Of a stretch of DNA of 62,700 bases, positions 16,059-25,185 are shown piece after piece. The stretch lies in contig DATJGF010000243.1 of NCBI GenBank assembly GCA_035495315.1, positions 1 to 62,700 of the forward strand, in the 5' to 3' direction. This DNA comes from DATJGF01 sp035495315. GTDB lineage: Bacteria > Verrucomicrobiota > Verrucomicrobiia > Limisphaerales > UBA8199. The position numbers and the translations under genes are program-made. Each line of letters opens with the position of its first letter. Position 1 is the stretch's first letter. Below the pieces are notes generated by a model. The model saw only the letters and a program-made list of their open reading frames with translations, was not told where the DNA came from and ran no database searches.

Positions 16059-17090
16059 TTACTGGCTGTTCAAAATATCGACTAATTGACGCAGCCGGCC
16101 GTAGTCGCGGCGGTTAAACCCAAACGCTATGCGCGGCAGTTCAACACAATCATTGTCGGCAATTTCTTCTGGGGTCGCCTCGATGCGCTGCAGCTTCGGA
16201 CCGAGGATTATATCCGCAAAATCCTCGTTCATGGCGGCCAGCGCCGAGTCGGAAGGCGGATGCTTGAGCCGGATGACGAACAGTTCTTTGACAAAGCGAG
16301 TGGACTGGAAGTTACGATAAAAGCGCGTAATCAATTTGACCGCCTGATCCGTGTCGTCAGTGATTTGATACAGATTCAGGTCATCCGGGGAAATCAATTG
16401 ATCGCGCAAAAGGTGTTCGCGCACATTCCGGTCCCAGGTTTTCCAGAAAGTGCCGCCCGGCCGATCGATCAGCACCAGGGGCATCAACTGGCTTTTGCCG
16501 GTCTGCATCAGGGTGAGGGCTTCGTAACCCTCATCCATGGTGCCATAACCGCCGGGGAACAGGACGATCGCGTCCGAGTGCCGAATGAAAATCAGTTTGC
16601 GCGTGAAGAAATATTTGAACGTGACGAGCTTTTTGTCTTCGCGAATGACCGGGTTCGCGGTTTGCTCCCACGGCAATCGGATATTAACACCAAAACTATT
16701 CTCCGGGCCCGCGCCTTCGTGGCCGGCGTGCATGATGCCGCCACCGGCGCCTGTGATGACCATATATCCTGCCTGGACAATCTTGCGGCTGAACTCAACC
16801 GCTTGTTGATATTCCAGGCGCGCCGGCAGCGTTCGAGCCGATCCAAATATGCTGACTTTGCGCACCGTGGAGAAAGGGGCAAAAAGCTTGAAGGCGTAGC
16901 GGAGCTCGCGCAGCGCCGTCTGGATAACCCGGACATCGCCGGTATCCTCCACATCGGTCAGCAGCTTGAGCGCATTCTCGATGATGTCTGCTACATTCTC
17001 ACGATTATACCCACCGCCTTTATACGAGATGATTTCGTCAATCCGCCTCCTCAATTCGGGATCGGCCGGCGGGCGCTCAGCTCTCGTCAT
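16059..17090 (-). CDS. LOG-family protein (Rossmann fold, lysine-decarboxylase-like)
   Basis: 343 residues. The LOG/TIGR00730 core spans ~75-260: 'VSIFGSARTLP', 'VITGAGGGIMHAGHEGA' (111-127) and the hallmark 'PGGYGTMDEGYE' (179-190). Well-studied LOG enzymes are cytokinin-activating phosphoribohydrolases that cleave nucleoside monophosphates, not amino acid decarboxylases. This protein is longer than the ~200-residue type, with ~75 extra N-terminal residues and ~80 at the C-terminus, as in the longer bacterial subgroup. Nucleotide recycling is the likely role. A small host-attachment-family gene lies just upstream on the same strand. Confidence 0.88.
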   Translation of the reverse strand: MTRAERPPADPELRRRIDEIISYKGGGYNRENVADIIENALKLLTDVEDTGDVRVIQTALRELRYAFKLFAPFSTVRKVSIFGSARTLPARLEYQQAVEFSRKIVQAGYMVITGAGGGIMHAGHEGAGPENSFGVNIRLPWEQTANPVIREDKKLVTFKYFFTRKLIFIRHSDAIVLFPGGYGTMDEGYEALTLMQTGKSQLMPLVLIDRPGGTFWKTWDRNVREHLLRDQLISPDDLNLYQITDDTDQAVKLITRFYRNFQSTRFVKELFVIRLKHPPSDSALAAMNEDFADIILGPKLQRIEATPEEIADNDCVELPRIAFGFNRRDYGRLRQLVDILNSQ

Positions 17091-17108
17091 GGATTAAAAT
17101 GGGGGCCC

Positions 17109-17555
17109 TTAGAAATAGCGCAGGAGATCTGCCCGCTCCATCTTGGTCAGGTCTGCCGGAACATTCTTGGCTACCTTGGCGCGTACCTGAGGTTCGAGCG
17201 CTTCCAGCAGCGGATGATTGATTTCCCGGCTCGCGGCCAGGAAACAACGCTCGATCTCTTCGCTCCGCGCCAGCGTGTTCAGGCGTTGAGCCAATTGGCG
17301 CACCAGACGTTTGCGCGTTTCCAATTCTATGTTGTGCCGCTCGCCATCCGACATCGCGCCGCCCGCCTTGAGACCTGTCCCGCGTGGAAAGCGACCCGCC
17401 AGGTCCGACACCCGGTTCACCAGGCGCTCATGGGCATCGTAGTTTTTGAATTCCTCCACAAATTCGAGGCGCGGCGAGCGATGGACCTGATTATTTTCGA
17501 CTTTGAATGCTTTGAATCCTCCCAGATCGGCAACCACCAGCAACGTATTCTTCAT
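17109..17555 (-). CDS. Host attachment protein family (PF10116-like)
   Basis: 148 residues, soluble, full length. Begins 'TLLVVADLGGFKAFKVE', then 'RGTGLKAGGAMSDGERHNIELETRKRLVRQLAQRL', and ends 'LTKMERADLLRYF', the pattern of the family named after an Agrobacterium attachment locus. These proteins resemble the ribosome-associated eRF1 (baeRF) superfamily, so the 'host attachment' name may be misleading. Probably co-transcribed with the LOG-family gene 18 bases downstream. Confidence 0.7.
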   Translation of the reverse strand: MKNTLLVVADLGGFKAFKVENNQVHRSPRLEFVEEFKNYDAHERLVNRVSDLAGRFPRGTGLKAGGAMSDGERHNIELETRKRLVRQLAQRLNTLARSEEIERCFLAASREINHPLLEALEPQVRAKVAKNVPADLTKMERADLLRYF

Positions 17556-17696
17556 ATTCGTTCAGCGTTAGCTCTGACGTCCCGCGACGGGATCCTACCT
17601 CAAATTAACACAGATCCGCCAGATGCAAAAGATGACGCTGCCGCTTGCCGCCCGGACCGTCCGTAGCATGGCCCTCCTCGTCCGCGAATCTGGGAG

Positions 17697-17797
17697 CTGC
17701 AGGAGAGTAAGGAGACTCTGATCAGACGGGCACGAAACAATCAGAATTTCATGCCGCTCTAACCGGGTTTGAAGTCTCCTTACGTCGTCTCCTACAA
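17697..17797. repeat. Palindromic element, family 1, copy A
   Basis: About 101 bases between the host-attachment gene and ileS. Right arm AAGTCTCCTTACGTCGTCTC, followed by CTACAA, is the reverse complement of the family's left arm (GTAGGAGACGACGTAAGGAG). The left arm here (CTGCAGGAGAGTAAGGAGAC) has lost about three bases. The loop is unrelated to those of the other copies at 37188, 39078 and 41923. Confidence 0.75.
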
Positions 17798-17849
17798 TGA
17801 GAGTTTCGTTGCATCGAACTCACGCCGGCGGGTGCCGACCGAGGCTTCG

Positions 17850-17878
17850 TTGACACCGTGGGAGGTCACTGATAAATT
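17850..17878 (+). promoter_or_regulatory. ileS promoter
   Basis: TTGACA at 17850-17855, 17 bases, then TAAATT at 17873-17878. This predicts a start near 17885 and a leader of about 15 bases before the ileS ATG at 17900. With so short a leader there is no room for a T-box or other riboswitch. Confidence 0.55.
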
Positions 17879-17899
17879 TTGCCTTCTTTGAGTCGCATC

Positions 17900-20740
17900 A
17901 TGGATTATAAGCACACATTGAATCTGCCGCAGACGGATTTCCCCATGAAAGCCGACCTGGTGAGCCGGGAACCGGAGCGGTTGAACCAATGGGCGAGCAC
18001 TGGACTTTACGAGCGGATCCTGCGCCAGCGCGCGGGCGCCGGCAAGTTCGTGCTGCACGACGGGCCGCCATTTGCCAATGGGGACGTACACATCGGGACG
18101 GCGCTGAATAAAATCCTCAAAGACATGGTGGTGAAATACAAGAGCCTGCGCGGGTTCAGGGCGCCCTATGTTCCGGGTTGGGATTGTCATGGTTTGCCGA
18201 TTGAGTTCAAGGTGACGCAGGACATGCGCAAGGCTGGGAACACAGCTAGCGACGCAGCGACGATCCGCAAGTTGTGCGCGGACTATGCGTACAAGTACAT
18301 CGATATCCAGCGGACCCAATTCAAGCGGCTGGGGATTCTGGGCGATTGGGATAACCCTTACTTGACCCTTAAGAAAGAGTACGAGGCAGATGAATTGCGC
18401 CTGTTTGCCGATATCGTGGAGCAAGGGTTTGTTTATCGCGGCAAAAAGCCGGTTTATTGGAGTATTCCTTGCCGGACTGCGCTAGCTGAGGCCGAAGTCG
18501 AATATAAAGATCACCTCAGCCAAAGCGTGTACGTTAAATTTCCGCTGGTCGGTCATCCGGGAACATCGGTGGTGATCTGGACGACGACCCCATGGACGCT
18601 GCCCGCCAATCTCGCCGTCGCATACAACTCGACGTTCAGTTATTCGCTCGTGCAAGTCGGCGAAGAACAACTGATCGTTTCGGCGTTGCTGTTGCCGACC
18701 GTCGCCGAGAAATGCGCATGGGAAGGCTACCAAATCGTCCGCAGCCTGGATGGGGGACACCTGCGGCAACTGGAGTATCAACACCCGTTTTGCATGCGCA
18801 CCGGAAAGTTCTTTGCCGGAGACAGCTTCGTTGATAACACGACTGGCACTGGTTTCGTGCATATCGCCCCGGGACACGGTTTGGAGGATTATCAGCTCGG
18901 CCTCGACCACGGGCTGCCTATCTACTCACCGGTCAACGACGATGGGCGTTTCACTCATACTGACGATTTACCGGTCGAGCAGCAGATGCCGGCCGAGATG
19001 ATCGGCAAGGCAATCCTGGAGAAGCACGGCAAGAGCGAAGCCAACGAAGCGGTGCTGCACGAGTTGCGGTTGCGCAAGGCGTTGTTGCATCAAGAGAATT
19101 ATCACCACAGTTATCCGCACTGCTGGCGCAGCAAAACTCCGGTTATCTTCCGGGCGATGGATCAGTGGTTTATCGAAATAGACCATAAGAGCCCACGCAC
19201 CGCTCCGCAGACATTCCGGGAACGCGCGCTGACCGAGATCAACCGAGTGAAGTGGGTGCCCGATTGGGGAAAGAACCGAATCGAGGCAGCGGTTGCAGGC
19301 CGCCCGGACTGGTGTATCTCCCGCCAACGCACCTGGGGCGTGCCCATCCCGGCATTTTATGATGCCGCCGGCAAACCGATTTTGGATCCGCGGATCGTGC
19401 GCAAGACCGCGGACCTCATCGAACATCATGGCTCAAACATCTGGTTTGAAAAATCGGCGGAAGAACTCTGGAGCGCGCTGAAGCCCTCAGGCTGGGAGGG
19501 TTCGGCCGGGGTAACCAAATCGGCAGATACGCTGGATGTCTGGATCGACTCCGGTTCCTCTTCCCGCGCGGTGATTGCGCGGCGCGAAGAGTTGCGTGGA
19601 GCAGACCAGCCATTCCAATGCGACATGTATCTGGAGGGGAGCGACCAGCACCGGGGCTGGTTCCAATCTTCGCTGTTGTTGTCCCTCGCCGGCAACGGCG
19701 CGCCGCCCTACCGCTCGGTCCTGACTCATGGCTTCATGGTGGATGAGGATCGAGAAAAGATCTCAAAAAGCAAACAAGCGCAGGCCGGTTACGAGAAGCC
19801 GCAGACCTCAGAAGCGTACATCCAGAAGTACGGCGCCGACGTAGTCCGGCTTTGGGTCGCGTCACAAGATTATCGCAATGATGTGATCGTCAGCGAGAAG
19901 CGCCTGGATAAGGTGGGCGAGACTTACCGCATGATCCGAAACGGGTTGCGCTATCAGATTTCCAATCTCTATGACTTCGATCCGGTGCAACATAGGGTGT
20001 CCGATGACAAGCTGACCGGCCTGGACCGTTGGATCCTGGATGAATTTTCCCGGCTCGAACAAGAAGTCCTTGAGGCGTACGACGCTTTTGAATTTCACGT
20101 GGTTTATCAAAAGGTAAGCCAATTCATCGCGGTCGAGCTTTCGGCGATTTATCACGATGTGGTGAAAGACCGGCTCTACACCGACGCGCCACACTCGGCG
20201 CGACGGCGCTCGACGCAAACAACGCTGCACCGTTTGTGCGGCACGTTATGCAAGATGTTGGCCCCGATGCTCGCCTTCACTGCCGATGAGGCCTGGGAAT
20301 TCATGCCGGGCAAAACTGTCGAGTCGGCGCATGAACTGGTCTGGCAGCCCGAGACTTTTCAGCGCCCGGAAGCGGAACGCGCCGCCTGGGCTCGTCTTTT
20401 CCACCTTCGAGACCTGGCGCTTCCGGCATTGGAGAAAGCCAGGCAAGCGAAACAGATTGGCAAGGCGCTCGACGCCCGATTGACCTTTGCAGGAGCCGCG
20501 GCGGGACTTGCCCGAGCCCTGGACCATACCGAAGAGTTGCGTGAACTCCTCAATGTCTCGCAACTTGATTTGCAGGCCAACCAGGACCAGGAGATTTCAG
20601 TAACCGTCGCCAAGGCGGCCGGCCAAAAGTGCGAACGTTGCTGGCATTGGGAGACCGATGTCGGTTCCTATCCGGAACATCCCACTATTTGTGCCCGCTG
20701 TGTGCGTTCGGTTGAAGAGATCGCTAAGGCGACAAGCTAA
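17900..20740 (+). CDS. ileS: Isoleucyl-tRNA synthetase
   Basis: 946 residues; charges tRNA-Ile. ATG 17900 (MDYKHTLNLPQTDFPMKADL) fits the family start better than the upstream TTG. Class Ia signatures: 'PPFANGDVHIGTALNK' (HIGH box), 'WDCHGLPIEFKV', 'DREKISKSKQ' (KMSKS box), and the editing CP1 domain between them ('TTTPWTLPANLAVA'). The C-terminus has a zinc site 'CERCWHWETD...CARC', as in E. coli-type IleRS. A membrane-protein gene follows after only 8 bases. Confidence 0.98.
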   Translation: MDYKHTLNLPQTDFPMKADLVSREPERLNQWASTGLYERILRQRAGAGKFVLHDGPPFANGDVHIGTALNKILKDMVVKYKSLRGFRAPYVPGWDCHGLPIEFKVTQDMRKAGNTASDAATIRKLCADYAYKYIDIQRTQFKRLGILGDWDNPYLTLKKEYEADELRLFADIVEQGFVYRGKKPVYWSIPCRTALAEAEVEYKDHLSQSVYVKFPLVGHPGTSVVIWTTTPWTLPANLAVAYNSTFSYSLVQVGEEQLIVSALLLPTVAEKCAWEGYQIVRSLDGGHLRQLEYQHPFCMRTGKFFAGDSFVDNTTGTGFVHIAPGHGLEDYQLGLDHGLPIYSPVNDDGRFTHTDDLPVEQQMPAEMIGKAILEKHGKSEANEAVLHELRLRKALLHQENYHHSYPHCWRSKTPVIFRAMDQWFIEIDHKSPRTAPQTFRERALTEINRVKWVPDWGKNRIEAAVAGRPDWCISRQRTWGVPIPAFYDAAGKPILDPRIVRKTADLIEHHGSNIWFEKSAEELWSALKPSGWEGSAGVTKSADTLDVWIDSGSSSRAVIARREELRGADQPFQCDMYLEGSDQHRGWFQSSLLLSLAGNGAPPYRSVLTHGFMVDEDREKISKSKQAQAGYEKPQTSEAYIQKYGADVVRLWVASQDYRNDVIVSEKRLDKVGETYRMIRNGLRYQISNLYDFDPVQHRVSDDKLTGLDRWILDEFSRLEQEVLEAYDAFEFHVVYQKVSQFIAVELSAIYHDVVKDRLYTDAPHSARRRSTQTTLHRLCGTLCKMLAPMLAFTADEAWEFMPGKTVESAHELVWQPETFQRPEAERAAWARLFHLRDLALPALEKARQAKQIGKALDARLTFAGAAAGLARALDHTEELRELLNVSQLDLQANQDQEISVTVAKAAGQKCERCWHWETDVGSYPEHPTICARCVRSVEEIAKATS

Positions 20741-20748
20741 GCGCGCCG

Positions 20749-21402
20749 GTGCCCAAATGGTTCAAGACCATCGTCGCGCTGGTGCTCCTGCCGGTCTGTG
20801 TGGGGGCAGGGTGGGCGTTAGAGCGCGTAGTGCGCACCAGCGGTAGCGCTGAGACCATCTGGGTGGCCGGGCTTTCGGGAGCTGCCTGTTGGCTGGTCAT
20901 CTACCTTCTTTTGCCAAAGCCAATGTGGGTCTACGTGGTCGGGCACGAGTTCACGCACGCGCTCTGGACGTGGCTTTTCGGCGGCCGCGTCAAAAGGTTC
21001 AAAGCATCGGCTAAAGGTGGGCATGTCGTGGTGACCAAGAACAACTTTTTGATCGCTTTAGCGCCCTACTTCTTTCCCCTTTACGCGGTGCTGGTCGTAG
21101 CCATTTTCCTGACCGGTCAATTTGTTTGGGACTGGCACAAATACTTCGTCTGGTTTCACCTGCTGCTTGGGGCGGCCTATTCGTTCCACGTGACGCTCAC
21201 CGGGCACGTACTCAAGACGAACCAATCTGATATCAGGGATCAGGGGTACCTATTTTCGGCCGTGGTGATTTTTCTGGGAAACGTGTTGGTTCTCCTCATT
21301 GGCATCCCTCTGCTGACGGGTCAACCGCAAGTGAGCCGCGCCCTCGGTTGGTGGTGGGAATGCACCCTATCGGTCTTGCAATTTGGGGCAAGCTTCAAGT
21401 AG
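20749..21402 (+). CDS. Membrane protein with HExxH metallopeptidase motif
   Basis: 217 residues, GTG start eight bases after ileS. About five hydrophobic helices. 'VVGHEFTHALWTWLFGG' (64-79) contains His66-Glu67-xx-His70 at the end of a helix, as in site-2 and related M50-type membrane peptidases. The usual distal NPDG/LDG motif is not obvious, and 'FHVTLTGHVLKTNQSDIRDQG' (~145-165) may supply the third ligand. A membrane zinc peptidase is likely but the family is uncertain. Substrate unknown. Confidence 0.65.
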   Translation: MPKWFKTIVALVLLPVCVGAGWALERVVRTSGSAETIWVAGLSGAACWLVIYLLLPKPMWVYVVGHEFTHALWTWLFGGRVKRFKASAKGGHVVVTKNNFLIALAPYFFPLYAVLVVAIFLTGQFVWDWHKYFVWFHLLLGAAYSFHVTLTGHVLKTNQSDIRDQGYLFSAVVIFLGNVLVLLIGIPLLTGQPQVSRALGWWWECTLSVLQFGASFK

Positions 21403-21558
21403 AAATCGCCCAGGGGGTCTGCCCGGAATGAGCCTCAACCTCGGCGCGGCGCGCGCCGCAAACTCGCCGGCTGCGCGCCTCGCGCTACGGATGCACTTTC
21501 TGTCTTGAATTACCAATGAGGTTCAGGCGAAATTCGCTGGTGCTGCGTTTCCCAGGTT

Positions 21559-22023
21559 ATGGATTTAGGCGACATTTTGACTAAAGAGCAGATCATTACC
21601 GACCTGCGGGCGACCAACCGCTGGGAGGCGATTGATGAGCTCATCAATAATCTGGTCGCGACAGGCAAGATCAAACCAGAGCACCACGACGCCATTGCCG
21701 CCGTCGTAAAAAAACGCGAGTCCTCGATGAGCACCGGGATTGGCTTTGGCATCGGTATTCCCCACGCGTCGACGGATTTGATTTATGAAGTGGTGGGAGC
21801 GTTAGGCCGGTCGAAAACCGGCGTGAATTTCGACGCGCTGGATAACCAACCGGTGAATTTGGTGATGCTTTTCCTGGTGCCTCAAGGCCAGTTCCAGAAG
21901 CACCTGCACACGCTGGCCAACATTGCCAAGCTGCTGCACAAAGCCGAATTCCGCCAGGCGCTCGAACAGGCCCCGGATGCCGAAGCGATGCTGCGAATTA
22001 TCCGTGATCAGGGAAGACGCTAG
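21559..22023 (+). CDS. PTS IIA / EIIA-Ntr domain protein
   Basis: 154-residue single-domain IIA(Fru/Ntr) protein. The phosphorylated histidine is His69 in 'GIGFGIGIPHASTD'. 'MSTGIGFGIGIPHA' and 'LVMLFLVPQGQFQKHLHTLANIAKLL' match PtsN-type proteins, which act in regulatory phosphorelays rather than sugar uptake. No IIB, IIC, HPr or sigma-54 genes are nearby. The gene lies between ileS and argS with its own spacing. Confidence 0.88.
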   Translation: MDLGDILTKEQIITDLRATNRWEAIDELINNLVATGKIKPEHHDAIAAVVKKRESSMSTGIGFGIGIPHASTDLIYEVVGALGRSKTGVNFDALDNQPVNLVMLFLVPQGQFQKHLHTLANIAKLLHKAEFRQALEQAPDAEAMLRIIRDQGRR

Positions 22024-22075
22024 GGCGTCTTCGGGTCTTTCATCCGCGAGCCGGACACCCTTCAATTCGTGATTC

Positions 22076-22103
22076 TTGTGATTAATCTTTATCAGCGTAA
22101 AAT
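22076..22103 (+). promoter_or_regulatory. Candidate argS promoter
   Basis: TTGTGA at 22076-22081, 16 bases, TAAAAT at 22098-22103. The predicted start near 22110 leaves a leader of under ten bases before the GTG at 22119. The -35 box matches only four of six positions, so this is moderate evidence. Confidence 0.4.
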
Positions 22104-22118
22104 TGGCGCTTTTGACCG

Positions 22119-23852
22119 GTGTTAGTGCATAAAGTCATAGAAGAACGGCTACAAACTGCCGTGACGGCCGTCTTGCCCGATGCAGCTACGGCGGCAGTCC
22201 TGGTGCGCCCCTGCCCAGACCCGAAATTCGGGGACTACCAAACGAATGCGCTGATGGGTTTGGCCAAGGAGCGCAAGATGAATCCTCGACAATTGGCCAG
22301 CGCGGTATCGGAACAGCTCTCTGTCGCTGACATTTGTGAGCCGGTCGAGCTTGCCGGCGCCGGTTTCTTGAACTTTCGGTTAAAGACCTCGGCGATCGAG
22401 CAGGCTTTAGTGGCGGCGGCCCGCGGAGAACATTTATTTTTCGAGAAGGCCGATAAGCCTCGAACGGTGGTGATCGATTTCAGTTCCCCGAACGTCGCTA
22501 AGCCGATGCACGTCGGACATATCCGTTCCACGATTCTGGGGGACTCCCTGGCTCGGACTCTGCTGTTGCTGGGCCACCAGGTGATTACCGACAACCATAT
22601 TGGCGACTGGGGAACTCAATTTGGCAAATTGCTGGTAGGATGGAAGCGGCACCTCGACCAGAAAGCGCTGGAGACGGATCCGATCGGCGAAATGGAGCGT
22701 TTATACAAAATGGTAAACGCCGCTGGGGAAGCTGATCCTAAAGTCTTGGAAGAAGCGCGCCAGGAGTTAGTGAAGCTGCAACATGGGGATGCCGAAAATC
22801 TGGCTCTTTGGCGACAAATGATTGCCCTTTCGCAGGTCCAGTTCGACAGCGTCTACACCAGACTTGGCGTGCGTTTCAACTACACCCTGGGCGAAAGTTT
22901 TTATAATCCCCGCCTGGAGGGACTTGTTCAGGAGCTCTTGAAGAAAGGTTTGGCTCGGGAAAGCGAGGGCGCCATAGCTGTCTTCTTCGAAGATATTCCC
23001 CAGCTGAGCAAGCAGCCGGCGCTGATTCAAAAGAGCGACGGGGCCTTCAATTACACCACAACCGATTTGGCGACCTTGCAGCATCGGCTGGAGACCTGGC
23101 ATCCGCAGGAGATTATTTATGTCACCGGGGCACCTCAGCAGCTCCATTTCCAGCAGCTCTTTGCTATCTTCCGTCGGTGGTATCCGAACAGCGGGATCAA
23201 GCTGGCCCATGTGTGGTTCGGCTCAATCCTGGGAGAGGATGGGAAGCCGTTTCGGACGAGAACTGGCGAAACGATCAAGCTGGCGGACCTGCTGGATGAG
23301 GCAGAAGCACGGGCCTTTGCGGTGGTTTCGGAGATAAGCCGAGACCTACCGGAGGCGCAACGGAGAGACATCGCACGGGTGGTAGGCTTGGGAGCCATTA
23401 AATATGCGGACCTCTTGCCGAACCGCCAAAGCGATTACGTTTTTAGTTGGGATAAAATGCTGGCGTTGAATGGCAATTCGGCTCCGTACCTGCAATACGC
23501 CTATGCCCGGACGCGAAGCGTGTTTCGCAAAGCTGCTGAATCGGGAGTCGTGCCCAGTGGCACAAGCTTGGAAAAGCTGCAATTGGAGGCCCCTGAAGAA
23601 TTGGCGCTCGCCAAGCTGCTTTTAAACTTCGGTTTCGCTCTGGAACGGTCCGCCGAAGAGTATCGGCCTAATTTTATTTGTAACTACCTCTACGAGCTGG
23701 CGGGAAGTTTTGCGCGATTCTGGGAAAACTGCCCGGTATTGAAGTCGGAATCAGCCCAACGCGAGAGCCGGCTGACTCTTTGCGATTTGACCGGGAAAGT
23801 CCTGCAGCAAGGCCTTGCGGTTCTAGGAATTGAGACTCTCGAACAGATGTAG
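22119..23852 (+). CDS. argS: Arginyl-tRNA synthetase
   Basis: 577 residues; charges tRNA-Arg. The start is GTG 22119 (or GTG 22125, two codons on). N-terminal Add1 domain 'DPKFGDYQTNALMGLAKERKMNPRQLA' (~30-57). Catalytic 'VIDFSSPNVAKPMHVGHIRSTILGD' contains the HIGH box as HVGH. 'DNHIGDWGTQFGKLL' follows, then 'FRTRTGETIKLADLLDEA' in place of a classical KMSKS, as is usual in ArgRS. The C-terminal DALR anticodon domain ends in 'GLAVLGIETLEQM'. Convergent with dnaN; the two stops are 18 bases apart. Confidence 0.98.
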   Translation: MLVHKVIEERLQTAVTAVLPDAATAAVLVRPCPDPKFGDYQTNALMGLAKERKMNPRQLASAVSEQLSVADICEPVELAGAGFLNFRLKTSAIEQALVAAARGEHLFFEKADKPRTVVIDFSSPNVAKPMHVGHIRSTILGDSLARTLLLLGHQVITDNHIGDWGTQFGKLLVGWKRHLDQKALETDPIGEMERLYKMVNAAGEADPKVLEEARQELVKLQHGDAENLALWRQMIALSQVQFDSVYTRLGVRFNYTLGESFYNPRLEGLVQELLKKGLARESEGAIAVFFEDIPQLSKQPALIQKSDGAFNYTTTDLATLQHRLETWHPQEIIYVTGAPQQLHFQQLFAIFRRWYPNSGIKLAHVWFGSILGEDGKPFRTRTGETIKLADLLDEAEARAFAVVSEISRDLPEAQRRDIARVVGLGAIKYADLLPNRQSDYVFSWDKMLALNGNSAPYLQYAYARTRSVFRKAAESGVVPSGTSLEKLQLEAPEELALAKLLLNFGFALERSAEEYRPNFICNYLYELAGSFARFWENCPVLKSESAQRESRLTLCDLTGKVLQQGLAVLGIETLEQM

Positions 23853-23870
23853 TTCTGCTTTGCTCTCAAC

Positions 23871-24980
23871 TCAGGTGAGGCGCATCGGCATGACTACATA
23901 CAGGAACGGGCCGTTTATTTTTAAAACGCCCGGACTCAATTCGTCTATCAATTCGAGGAATACTTCGTCGTTGGGCAACGCATTGAGCGGGTCGATCATG
24001 TATTTCGGATTAAAAGCAATCGCCAAGTCGGGCCCCTTATAATTCACAGCCAGAGATTCCTTCGCTTCGCCGACCTCGGGCGAGTTGGCGGTAATCTCAA
24101 GCTTATTTTTCCCAAAACTGAGCTTTACCGAGTTCGATTTCTCACTGGTCATGATCTCGGCGCGTCGCAAGGCATGCAGAAACTCCTCCCGCACCAAAGG
24201 AACCCGCTCCTTTGTTTCTGAGGGAATGACCTGCCGATAATTAGGATAGTTTCCTTCGATCAGTTTAGTGACAATGAGTATCGAAGACCCTTTTTCATCT
24301 TTCAGGGTAAACGAAGCCTGATTTTCCGCGTAGCGCAGTTCGACTTCTCCCTTTTCCTGCAGCAGTCGATTCAATTCATTGACCGTTTTAGCCGGTACGA
24401 TAAATTCGCCCTGGCTTTTCTCAGAAACATCTACCTCTTCATCCACCAGTGCCAAGCGCCGCCCATCGGTAGCGACCATCGTCATCTTGTGGTCCTTCAA
24501 ACTAATGAAGATGCCGTTTAATACATACCTCGATTCGTCTGTCGAAATCGCAAACGATGTCTTTTTCATCATTCCCCTGACGGTTTCCTGCGGGAGAATG
24601 ACCTTTTTATCGTCTTTGAACTTAGGAATGGGCGGAAACTCATCCGCCCCCAAACCATTGATCTTATAAAAGGAAGGCCCCGAACGGATGCTGCACACAT
24701 TTTTGTCGTCAACTTCGAGGTCGATTTCGGAATTGTTCAACTCTCGAACAATGCCAAAGAGCCGTTTTACCGGAACAGTGGAAGCGCCGGGTCTCCTTAC
24801 TTTTGCTTCGACGGCACAGGAAATCGTGACGTCCAGATCGGTAGCGGTCAGCTCAAGTTTGTCTCCTTCGGCACGCAAGAGCACATTAGAAAGAATCGGC
24901 AGTGTCGTTCGGTTGCTGACCACATTTTGAACAGATTGCAGCCCATTAATGATTTGCTCCTTGGCAATGGTCAGATTCAT
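23871..24980 (-). CDS. dnaN: DNA polymerase III beta subunit (sliding clamp)
   Basis: 369 residues; the dimeric ring that tethers the replicative polymerase to DNA. 'MNLTIAKEQIINGLQSVQNVVSNRTTLPILSNVLLRAEGDKLELTATDLDV' is a textbook DnaN N-terminus. Three repeats of the clamp fold follow, ending 'YVVMPMRLT', which matches the conserved 'MPMR(L/V)' C-terminus that forms the protein-binding pocket. It is not next to dnaA or recF here, but its promoter carries a DnaA box. Confidence 0.98.
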   Translation of the reverse strand: MNLTIAKEQIINGLQSVQNVVSNRTTLPILSNVLLRAEGDKLELTATDLDVTISCAVEAKVRRPGASTVPVKRLFGIVRELNNSEIDLEVDDKNVCSIRSGPSFYKINGLGADEFPPIPKFKDDKKVILPQETVRGMMKKTSFAISTDESRYVLNGIFISLKDHKMTMVATDGRRLALVDEEVDVSEKSQGEFIVPAKTVNELNRLLQEKGEVELRYAENQASFTLKDEKGSSILIVTKLIEGNYPNYRQVIPSETKERVPLVREEFLHALRRAEIMTSEKSNSVKLSFGKNKLEITANSPEVGEAKESLAVNYKGPDLAIAFNPKYMIDPLNALPNDEVFLELIDELSPGVLKINGPFLYVVMPMRLT

Positions 24981-25033
24981 TTAGTGGTTAATATGTTTCT
25001 CTTTTGATCTGAATCTCTATTATTATTAAGGGG

Positions 25034-25064
25034 TGTGAATAAGGCAAACAACGCGGCATGTCAA
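25034..25064 (-). promoter_or_regulatory. dnaN promoter overlapped by a DnaA box
   Basis: On the minus strand: TTGACA at 25064-25059, 17 bases, TATTCA at 25041-25036. A perfect DnaA box, TTATTCACA (consensus TTATNCACA), lies at 25042-25034 and covers the -10 element. DnaA bound there would block or adjust dnaN transcription. The transcript would begin near 25028, about 48 bases before the ATG. Confidence 0.6.
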
Positions 25065-25143
25065 GGGTGTGACAACGACTTACGAAACCGTAAAAGTTCA
25101 AGGTAGGTGTTAACCCCATACGGCGAAGCTTAAAAACTCCGGG

Positions 25144-25172
25144 TTATTCGCAGTGTTGAATTTTTATTCGCA
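25144..25172 (+). promoter_or_regulatory. Two DnaA-box-like nonamers upstream of dnaN
   Basis: TTATTCGCA occurs twice, at 25144-25152 and 25164-25172, start-to-start spacing 20 bases. Each differs from the DnaA consensus TTATNCACA at one position. With the perfect box at 25034-25042 this makes three DnaA-like sites in 140 bases of AT-rich DNA. A regulatory cluster or a minor origin element are both possible. Confidence 0.4.
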
Positions 25173-25185
25173 AGAAATCGAGAAG

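Noticed and set aside
16086..17666. 526-codon plus-strand ORF
   Set aside because: It is the antisense of the LOG-family and host-attachment genes, which have recognisable motifs; the plus-strand product has none.
17700..17899. T-box or other riboswitch leader ahead of ileS
   Set aside because: The predicted transcript leader is only ~15 bases and the hairpin upstream is a copy of the family 1 element found at three other places.
21184..21199. Third parS-like CCACGTG (GTTCCACGTGACGC)
   Set aside because: Only the left half matches; the right half lacks GAACA symmetry. Likewise TTTCACGTGGTTT near 20095.
25065..25078. GTGTGACAAC as another DnaA box near dnaN
   Set aside because: Differs from TTATNCACA at about three positions.
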